Shown in pieces: positions 15,783 through 22,004 of a stretch of DNA of 23,645 nt (its first letter is position 1; every line of letters starts with the position of its first letter). Under the pieces are notes generated by a model that saw nothing but the letters and a program-made list of their open reading frames with translations, searched no databases and was not told where the DNA came from. The DNA lies in the IMG/VR virus record IMGVR_UViG_3300028388_002908, positions 1 to 23,645 of that record. One strand, given 5' to 3'. The stretch is from a virus. The position numbers and the translations under genes are program-made.

Positions 15783-18159
15783 GTCCCAACTTTCTATCCA
15801 AACACCAGGACGTAATGGGTTCTGTGCGCGAGTCTCGGCTAATGTATATGTTGTTATTGGTTTCCATTGCTATAGCAGGCAAAGTGGCTGAAGCGTCCAT
15901 CTCAGCTAAAATTGGGGGCAAAACAAAGTCTGCCTCTACTGTCACAGTATCAGATACACTCTCAAGAAACAAACCAGCAAGAAGAAATTGGGGACCTGGA
16001 ACTTCACCTACTGGCGTTCCTGTACCTGTAGGTTCGCCATAATCCCAAGTAGCTGAGTATGGAACTTCTCCGTTTGCTGCTGGCGTCCCTTCAGCATACT
16101 CGACAACTTCATACGGCCCCGATGGAAAAGCACACAGAATACTTGGATGCTGTCTTTTAAGAAAAGTGCAGTCAGAAAAGGGACACGGAACTAATTCTGG
16201 GTCTAAAGTTGGAGGCCTGTAAAGACAGCCCGTCCTAAATACCAAGGAGGATGTGGGTGTAGGCTCAGCGACAATCCCGTTAATATCATACCCAAGATGC
16301 CCAGATTTTATAACTACAGCCAGCTCATCTCCATTATCGACAAAAACTGGAACGTCTGGCGTAAAAACATACATTTCTGAGCCGACGTAAAATTGAAGAG
16401 AAACTACATCATACGTATATACCCCATCAATATAAGGATCTGTTGGCCAGTACTGCGTATAATTCGGGTCAGTGCGTAACTCTTGTTCAAATAATAACTC
16501 AGCTCCTGTGTACACCCCAGCTTCTGGTAATTTATACAGGGCAAGCCTGAACGGATGTCTTAACGTATCGTTGGGCACCAGGCCAATTTTTACATACCGT
16601 AGCTTTCCTGCGGAATTTGCAGAGACTCCACTAATGGTAAAAGGCTGAATGAATAATGAAGAGCTTAATATAACGGCAAAAACATTATAATACGGCTCTG
16701 TTATTACACTCCCGAACCAATAATTATGGTCTGGTACATCATCAGAGTCCATTGTTATGCCAAAAAAGTATCCTTTTGTATAATCTAAATCCCCTTCCGT
16801 AACCGGCATTCCTGGTAAGTCTGCAGTTCCTGTAGCAGGATAAACTGTTTGCAGAAGATACTGAGTTAATTTTGCAGCAAAAATGTAAGCATTGTTGGTT
16901 GAATTTGTTTCCGGCGCCAAAAAATATGTATCTTCAAGCTGTGCTGGGAATGCAACTTCGGCAGCAAAATCGTCGTACCCGTTTACTGTAGATATATACA
17001 GCGTGGTGCAGTCCGCTATAGGCTGGAAATTGTTGTCAACGCAAATTCCATAACCTCCTTTAATCCCGAGACCTGGAACCCCGCCATTATTTTCGACATA
17101 CTTAACAATAATGTACAGATACCTTACCCAAAAAGGAATCTCTATATAATCGTCAGGCTCGTAGACAATATTCCCCTGCGACACACCATCATGGATTTGC
17201 TCAAAAAATAACTCATGCCTAGTAGCATGAATGTTTGCAGGAGGGACAAGTTCATCCGCCCCGTACACTCCAATTCTAAACAAACGCTCTTCTGAAAATG
17301 AAGAGGCTGCTACTCCTGCCCCTGACAAATACCAACGCCGACTGTCGGTTATGGCAGGCATTGGAGCAGCAAGAACTATTGCTTTTCCTGTCCGTGAAGT
17401 TGCAATGCCAGAGCCAAAATAAATATAGGGGGAGGTATACAGCCCGGCATATACACTATCGCCCCAAGTAGGTTTTGTGTAGCTGCCAGCCCCGGTTCCA
17501 ACTAGAGCAGGAAGGTCAACACTGCCGGTGACATTATAAGCAGTGACATCCTCTAAAACTGCCCAAAGAGCAACTATGATACCGGAAGCAAGAGAGCTTA
17601 CGTAGTTATTAAATGGATCAGCAAAAGGAACGCTTCCATCGTTATTATCGGAAAGAGATTCCGTGTTGTCTACATATTTCGCTTCCCCAGTAACTGTACA
17701 CGTTCCAGCAGGCGTCCCAGCGCATGTAGTAGCCAGCGCACACTCTTGCCTGTGTGAGGTATTTCTATCAAAACCAACCTCATTAGCACTCTTACTAATG
17801 AGGTAAAAATATCCAGAAGCTGATACAAGTACTGGTGTGGATAGTGTGACTTCGATAAAACCGCGAGAGTCGCCACTCAAACTCGATAAATCAAGTTCTT
17901 CCTCGCAAAGAAGAGTAGCGCCTGAAAGCTGCGCGCCTGCATACAGGCCAAGGCGTACAGTTTCGTCCCCGGCAGAGGCTTCCTTATAGAAGCTTCCGCC
18001 AATCTTAGTGACTTGGTAAACTTTTCCAGCTGGTGGAGTAGGGATTGGGCATTCTTGTGAGTAAGCAAACCCGTGGTCCGCAGCCCACGAGTCGGAGCCA
18101 AACCTATACCCATAGTTGAGTAACGAATCTGGCTTATACCCAACAGTGACAGTAGCCAA
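15763..18159 (-). CDS. Large beta-rich tail-fibre-like protein, 798 aa, three related modules
   Basis: The start is TTG 18159, supported by GGAG 5 bases upstream overlapping the end of the previous gene. A module recurs three times: RLGLY (69-73), RIGVY (295-299) and RLALY (539-543), each followed 10-20 residues later by an (E)LxFEQ/LLCEEEL strand and further on by a hydrophobic strand pair. This pattern suggests jelly-roll or carbohydrate-binding-like domains. There are 13 Cys, several in close pairs in the C-terminal part, unusual for a cytoplasmically made virion protein. The gene is AT-richer than the small genes before it. Receptor or glycan binding is a reasonable inference; the family is unnamed here. 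Confidence 0.9.
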   Translation of the reverse strand: MATVTVGYKPDSLLNYGYRFGSDSWAADHGFAYSQECPIPTPPAGKVYQVTKIGGSFYKEASAGDETVRLGLYAGAQLSGATLLCEEELDLSSLSGDSRGFIEVTLSTPVLVSASGYFYLISKSANEVGFDRNTSHRQECALATTCAGTPAGTCTVTGEAKYVDNTESLSDNNDGSVPFADPFNNYVSSLASGIIVALWAVLEDVTAYNVTGSVDLPALVGTGAGSYTKPTWGDSVYAGLYTSPYIYFGSGIATSRTGKAIVLAAPMPAITDSRRWYLSGAGVAASSFSEERLFRIGVYGADELVPPANIHATRHELFFEQIHDGVSQGNIVYEPDDYIEIPFWVRYLYIIVKYVENNGGVPGLGIKGGYGICVDNNFQPIADCTTLYISTVNGYDDFAAEVAFPAQLEDTYFLAPETNSTNNAYIFAAKLTQYLLQTVYPATGTADLPGMPVTEGDLDYTKGYFFGITMDSDDVPDHNYWFGSVITEPYYNVFAVILSSSLFIQPFTISGVSANSAGKLRYVKIGLVPNDTLRHPFRLALYKLPEAGVYTGAELLFEQELRTDPNYTQYWPTDPYIDGVYTYDVVSLQFYVGSEMYVFTPDVPVFVDNGDELAVVIKSGHLGYDINGIVAEPTPTSSLVFRTGCLYRPPTLDPELVPCPFSDCTFLKRQHPSILCAFPSGPYEVVEYAEGTPAANGEVPYSATWDYGEPTGTGTPVGEVPGPQFLLAGLFLESVSDTVTVEADFVLPPILAEMDASATLPAIAMETNNNIYISRDSRTEPITSWCLDRKLGREFGKC

Positions 18160-18161
18160 AA

Positions 18162-18590
18162 CTACTCCGTAGTGGCGGGTACAGTAAAGCTAAGTGAAGA
18201 GATTACAAGAATGCCTCCAATTTCTATTTGAGACTCACTCCCATAGTCAACGATCAACGAAGCCCCAGACCCGGTCGCGCCCGCATCTACATCAAGGCGA
18301 GCAATTCCCGAGCTGTTCTTTAATCGCGCCCAAGCTGCTAGCCCAGCCCCAACACAAGCGTCCTCTTCTTCAATAGGATTTGCTGCCGCAGTTGGACCCG
18401 TAACTGTAAATGCTGGATCGCCCAGATTACAGATAGCAAGTAAGGTTTGATTAGTTACGGCAACATCTGGTCCCGTAGGAATACCATCCCCATCATCGTC
18501 ATAGATTTCGACAGTACCCCCATCTAAGCTCCCTGCAAAAGCAGTGGCAAGGGTGTTGCGTAACGTATCGTCTAACCTAGACCAGCCCAT
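18162..18590 (-). CDS. Phage structural protein, 142 aa, paralogue of the next upstream gene
   Basis: ATG 18590 shares a base with the preceding stop (TGATG). The protein has LRNTL near its start, an AVTNQTLLA strand, WARLKNSSGIARLD, a GATGSGASL turn and a final LVISSLSFTVPA strand. The same landmarks occur in the 146 aa protein before it. They match a beta-sandwich family often seen among phage tail or decoration genes, written LRN...QTLL...G...DG.VG.SG...I.SxTxTxPA. The exact virion location is unknown. It contains two Cys that the paralogue lacks. Confidence 0.87.
   Translation of the reverse strand: MGWSRLDDTLRNTLATAFAGSLDGGTVEIYDDDGDGIPTGPDVAVTNQTLLAICNLGDPAFTVTGPTAAANPIEEEDACVGAGLAAWARLKNSSGIARLDVDAGATGSGASLIVDYGSESQIEIGGILVISSLSFTVPATTE
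18165..18168 (-). promoter_or_regulatory. Ribosome binding site deciding the TTG start of the 798 aa gene
   Basis: GGAG (minus strand 18168-18165) lies 5 bases before TTG 18159 and overlaps the stop of the 142 aa gene. It supports a non-ATG start and coupled translation. Confidence 0.65.
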
Positions 18591-19030
18591 CAGCTTGACC
18601 CTGCGGGAAATGTCAAAGAGTGCGAAGTAATACTTATTGTGCCTGGGTAAACTACAGTCAAGTTGTTAACCAAAACACCTGCACCACTTCCGCTTACCCC
18701 AACATCTGAGTCGATTACGCCACTTCCGTCTCCATCAACAATACGGACAAAGGTAATATCCCCCGCAGCTACGCTAGCCCCACTCAAGGGTAGCCCACTG
18801 GCAGTAGCTGTGCCGCCTGTTGAACTATTATAGGCTGTAGCAGAAAAGGAAACAGTGCCCAACAAAGTTTGGTCCGTGATTGCCGTATCTGGTGTCGCCG
18901 GGCGACCGGCAGTTCCTGCGCCAGCTGCATAAAACTTAAACGCAGAAACAGACGCGCCCGAATCAATGCGGTCAGTAACTCCTGTCACTGCCGCATTGCG
19001 AAGTGACGTGGAAAACGTCAGATCTGCCAT
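18590..19030 (-). CDS. Phage structural protein, 146 aa, paralogue of the 142 aa protein
   Basis: ATG 19030 follows AGGCG at a short spacing. MADLTFSTSLRN, AITDQTLLGTVSF, TFVRIVDGDGSGVID, VGVSGSGAG and SITSHSLTFPAG mark it as a member of the same small beta-rich phage structural family as its neighbour. The product is rich in Gly, Ser, Thr and Ala, has no Cys and no membrane segment. A tandem pair suggests gene duplication followed by divergence, perhaps for two related virion positions. Confidence 0.88.
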   Translation of the reverse strand: MADLTFSTSLRNAAVTGVTDRIDSGASVSAFKFYAAGAGTAGRPATPDTAITDQTLLGTVSFSATAYNSSTGGTATASGLPLSGASVAAGDITFVRIVDGDGSGVIDSDVGVSGSGAGVLVNNLTVVYPGTISITSHSLTFPAGSS

Positions 19031-19032
19031 GA

Positions 19033-19353
19033 TTACGCCTCAGCCGCCACATCCTCAGCGCTCACCGAGGTGTAGACTCGAATGTTGTAGGTGTACAGCA
19101 TCGAGCCGTCCGACTGAAGCGAGCCGGATTTGGAGATCGTAAGCTTCCCTGGCTTGTCATCTGTGGCCAGTCCGTTGTAGTAATCAGACGTGTGGTCGAG
19201 GATAGACCAGAAAATATCACGCCAGTCACCAGTAACGGCATCTGCTTCATCCGCTCCCAAAGGCTGGTCAAGATCAGCCAGATCGAACGATGCAGTCGTC
19301 CCATCCTCACTCCAAGAAGCAACCCAAGACGTGGGTGTTTTATCAAAAGCCAT
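19033..19353 (-). CDS. Small virion-type protein, 106 aa, paralogue of the 90 aa protein
   Basis: ATG 19353 follows AGG by 9 bases and ends 3 bases before the next gene. It shares ADAVTGDWR, FWSILDHT, DKPGKLTI and a final beta pair with the 90 aa protein at 15782-15510, and adds about 15 residues at the N-terminus. It is acidic and soluble. Function is unknown; position among tail genes suggests a structural or assembly role. Confidence 0.87.
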   Translation of the reverse strand: MAFDKTPTSWVASWSEDGTTASFDLADLDQPLGADEADAVTGDWRDIFWSILDHTSDYYNGLATDDKPGKLTISKSGSLQSDGSMLYTYNIRVYTSVSAEDVAAEA

Positions 19354-19359
19354 CTGTTT

Positions 19360-20589
19360 CTACCTCAAAGTCCAGAGTAATTGCCAATACCCGTCCCCAT
19401 GCTCTCGCATGGTAAACTGAGCACGTTTGCCAGCCACGTCAAGTTTCATACGCTCTGGCGTCAGAGGAAGCAAGGAGCCGTCCCCAAGTGCGACAACCGG
19501 CCCCTCACTGCTGAGAAAAACTGCAACCTCCTGCACAGTTTGTAGTTGGGGAAACCTTGTGCCTGGGTACACAGCGCTCCCTGCTGCATACTTGCGTTGC
19601 GCGTCTACACGCTGGTTCCGCCAATTCCCCGGCTCCCCAGCAAAGAACCAGGCACTGTTCTGAGTCAAGAGCCAAAATCCGCCCAGCAACCCTTTGCCCT
19701 CGATAATATTCTCAGGCACTACAAACACGTCTTCCCTGATATTCCAAAGTGTTGGGGTTAGGCCAGTAGATCGAAAAGCAACTCCATCCCGATAGATAAC
19801 CAGGTATCCCATGTAGGAGAAGATGCCGTCCCCCGGAATTGGGCCGCGCCGATGCTGTGTGCGAAGCGGCCTGGTTGATACACGGATTTGATCCAGGCTA
19901 GAAATCACGTAAGGAAGCGTGCCAACAGCAACGCGAGCGACCCAAGTCAGCTGAGGTTGGTCCGTACTCGAAGCATACACATTGACATGAGTGGCGTTGG
20001 CGTCTACTGTTGCCGGAAGAATCGAAAGTCCGCCTTCGCTCCCGAGTGTATAAACAGCAGCTTTCGGCGCCCCGCTTTCCTCCCCGAGTGCGTTTTCCGT
20101 AGTACAAACAACCTGGTATCGGCCCGCCGGCAGAGTCCCCGCAGTGAGGGTTATCGTTGGAACCGCAGGCACCTCCTGGCCACCTGGTGCCGTTGACTCG
20201 TCTGCAAAAATTCGCCCACACTCTGAGCCATCAGTCCAGTAGATAACCCCACCAAGTTCACAGAACCGCGCCGTGCCGGTCAGCCCACTTACCAGCTCAG
20301 TTGTTGTCACAGGGTCTTCTGAGTAGTTGACTCGATAGACCACAGTGCCGTCCTGTAACAGCAGCATTCCACCAACATAATCAACAGTGCGGATAGTGTT
20401 GGCTGCGGTTACATACCCAGCAAACCCTTCGCGGCGCTTAGGCCAACCTTCTGTATCAATGTCTACGCTTATCGCAGCAGCAAGCCTTGCCCGAGACTCT
20501 TCCCCAACCTGGAAAAAGTTGTGCGTCGGCCTGTGGTAAGTGTCCTCACCTTCAGGCCACGGGCCGAGTTCTAGCGGATCAAGCCTCAT
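19360..20589 (-). CDS. Beta-propeller-like phage virion protein, 409 aa
   Basis: ATG 20589 overlaps the preceding stop (ATGA). The N-terminus has SVDIDTEGWPKRREGF, like the VNxDIDxxGRxxRRxGY opening of a group of phage virion proteins that I recognise, followed by short strand repeats (GGMLLLQDGTVVYRV, GGVIYWTDGSECGRI) typical of propeller blades. A middle Ig-like stretch (AGRYQVVCTTENALGEESGAP) is followed by a VNVYAS strand and more blades (YMGYLVIYRDGVAFRS, FWLLTQNSAWFF). Such proteins occur near tail or head-completion genes. It could be a tail hub, tube or DNA-stabilisation factor; the specific function is not settled. Confidence 0.88.
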   Translation of the reverse strand: MRLDPLELGPWPEGEDTYHRPTHNFFQVGEESRARLAAAISVDIDTEGWPKRREGFAGYVTAANTIRTVDYVGGMLLLQDGTVVYRVNYSEDPVTTTELVSGLTGTARFCELGGVIYWTDGSECGRIFADESTAPGGQEVPAVPTITLTAGTLPAGRYQVVCTTENALGEESGAPKAAVYTLGSEGGLSILPATVDANATHVNVYASSTDQPQLTWVARVAVGTLPYVISSLDQIRVSTRPLRTQHRRGPIPGDGIFSYMGYLVIYRDGVAFRSTGLTPTLWNIREDVFVVPENIIEGKGLLGGFWLLTQNSAWFFAGEPGNWRNQRVDAQRKYAAGSAVYPGTRFPQLQTVQEVAVFLSSEGPVVALGDGSLLPLTPERMKLDVAGKRAQFTMREHGDGYWQLLWTLR

Positions 20590-20969
20590 GTGATTCTACA
20601 ATCACTGTGAATAGTGAAGGTTATATCATCCGAAACTACGAGTCCGTTTGGGTAACTCGGATCGAAGGTGATAAGGCAGCAGTCTTCAAACTCGCCTGCT
20701 ACCAGCCCATCCACCAACCCGAGCTTCGCACGGATCACATTTCCAGTAAACGTAGAGCCATCCGGTAGCTGCTTGTCCGTAACAAACCCATCCCAGGTCA
20801 TAAGCCCGACACCGTTAGTTGCAGAATCGACAACCAAGCTGCCAATCTTAACAACCACTCTGGTAATACTAGACAGATCCTCGAGCGGAGTATCACAGTC
20901 GCTGAAGACAACCCACTCGATTTCATTGCCGAAGCCGATCCAGATTTCCTCTTCAGCGTCTGCTTTCAT
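20586..20969 (-). CDS. Hypothetical phage protein, 127 aa, beta-rich
   Basis: ATG 20969 lies 5 bases after the stop of the 84 aa gene, with a GGGG stretch about 10 bases upstream. The product is acidic and strand-rich: a first part with EIEWVVFSDC, a middle VVVKIGSLVVDS and an end with DDITFTIHSDC. The layout resembles small Ig-like phage proteins that describe a step size and bounds, but I cannot name the family. Four Cys are present, two adjacent (EDCCLI). It ends in an ATGA overlap with the propeller-like gene. Confidence 0.8.
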   Translation of the reverse strand: MKADAEEEIWIGFGNEIEWVVFSDCDTPLEDLSSITRVVVKIGSLVVDSATNGVGLMTWDGFVTDKQLPDGSTFTGNVIRAKLGLVDGLVAGEFEDCCLITFDPSYPNGLVVSDDITFTIHSDCRIT

Positions 20970-20974
20970 GGGTA

Positions 20975-21229
20975 TCAGGCCCCGGCCTTACCGATCTTCT
21001 CAGCAGAAGGAACGCCGGCTGCGGCCAGAACTTGAGGATCGAACCTGCCGCCCAGCCTATCAAGCTCGGTCTTCAGCTCCACAGCTTGAGCCCGCGCGTC
21101 CAGCTCTGTGGCAACAGCCCTCAGCCTTGCCTTAGCCTCGACAATAGCGGCAGACAGCTTGGCCTTGGTGTCGGCCAAAGCCTGAACGTCCTGCACAGTC
21201 ACATTGCCAATCTCGGGAATTTCCATCAT
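20975..21229 (-). CDS. Small helical hypothetical phage protein, 84 aa
   Basis: ATG 21229 overlaps the preceding stop (ATGA) and has GGAG 5 bases upstream. The protein is mostly one long amphipathic helix rich in Ala, Lys, Glu and Leu, probably a coiled coil, ending in a GVPSAEKIGKAGA tail. The SAEKIG(K/R)A motif also appears near the end of the adjacent 115 aa protein. Function is unknown; it may be a small assembly or linker protein. Confidence 0.83.
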   Translation of the reverse strand: MMEIPEIGNVTVQDVQALADTKAKLSAAIVEAKARLRAVATELDARAQAVELKTELDRLGGRFDPQVLAAAGVPSAEKIGKAGA

Positions 21230-21573
21230 TTTCTCTCCACAGTTATCTTTGCGCGGCCAATCTTTTCCGCACTCTGAATGGGTTTAACCGCCGGAATATA
21301 GCGGCGCAACTCGCTGTTCCACTGAGCTTCCTTGAACGCTTCAGCATTCAACTTCGGGTCGCCAGTCAGCGAAAACGGCGCGCCAGTCCGAATCATGATT
21401 GCCTGGTCTTCAATGAGCCTTTGCGCTTCTTCCCACTCCTGCGCCCGCGCTCCCACATGCCGAAGGGCGTGGCCGGCTTCGACTGCCTGCTTGGCAGGAA
21501 TAGTTGCCACGCACTTCCCATCTACAATGAGAAGGACTTTAGAGTAGTCTTGGAGAAAGCGAATGGTACTCAC
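21226..21573 (-). CDS. Hypothetical phage protein, 115 aa
   Basis: The start is GTG 21573 in a GTGA overlap with the previous gene; GGAGGT stands about 11 bases upstream. The sequence opens with YSKVLLIVDGKCVATIP, then a helical stretch with RAQEWEEAQRLIEDQAIMIRTGAPFSL, then WNSELRRYIPAV and SAEKIGRA near the end. The DQAIMxRxGxPF and LRRxxP landmarks occur in small phage proteins next to virion genes, but their role is not known to me. Confidence 0.83.
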   Translation of the reverse strand: MSTIRFLQDYSKVLLIVDGKCVATIPAKQAVEAGHALRHVGARAQEWEEAQRLIEDQAIMIRTGAPFSLTGDPKLNAEAFKEAQWNSELRRYIPAVKPIQSAEKIGRAKITVERK

Positions 21574-21986
21574 AGCTTGAAGATACCTCCCGCGCCGTCC
21601 AGCCCTGTGTCAGCCCAGGTGATGGTAATATCGCCACCGTTAGGCGTTACTGGCAGGCCGGTGGCCGCATCGTCGTAATGAATCAGGAGCGATGTTGCCG
21701 CGACGGTCGAGTCGTAGTAACTCGAGAAGCTGTCAGCAGCGTCGCCAGTTACAGACGTGAAAGTGACGTTCGCAGCATCAGCCACACCACCAGTCGTAGT
21801 TTTGCTGCCCAAGTTGGGTGAGGTGTCCACAGTCCCGGCGCTGATGTCATCAAGGGCATTGTCAGTCGAGACATTGGGTGTGGCATCAGTATGGTCTGTA
21901 AGGACAATCTTGATGTCCTGAGTGTCCCAGTCAAGCGATCCGCTCAGGAACCCTTCCCGCCCGGAATCGTATAAAGCAGCTGCCAT
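21570..21986 (-). CDS. Phage structural protein, 138 aa
   Basis: ATG 21986 has GGAG 9 bases upstream. The protein matches a small phage structural family that I recognise by its pattern: SGREGFLSGSLDWDTQDIKIVLTD at the start, STDNALDDISAGTV and KTTTGGVADAANVTFTSVTGD in the middle, LLIHYDDAATGLPVTPNGGDITITW near the end. It is beta-rich, has no Cys and no membrane segment. It is likely a head-decoration or tail component, in keeping with its small structural neighbours. Confidence 0.9.
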   Translation of the reverse strand: MAAALYDSGREGFLSGSLDWDTQDIKIVLTDHTDATPNVSTDNALDDISAGTVDTSPNLGSKTTTGGVADAANVTFTSVTGDAADSFSSYYDSTVAATSLLIHYDDAATGLPVTPNGGDITITWADTGLDGAGGIFKL

Positions 21987-22004
21987 TTTCGTATCTCCGA
22001 AAAG

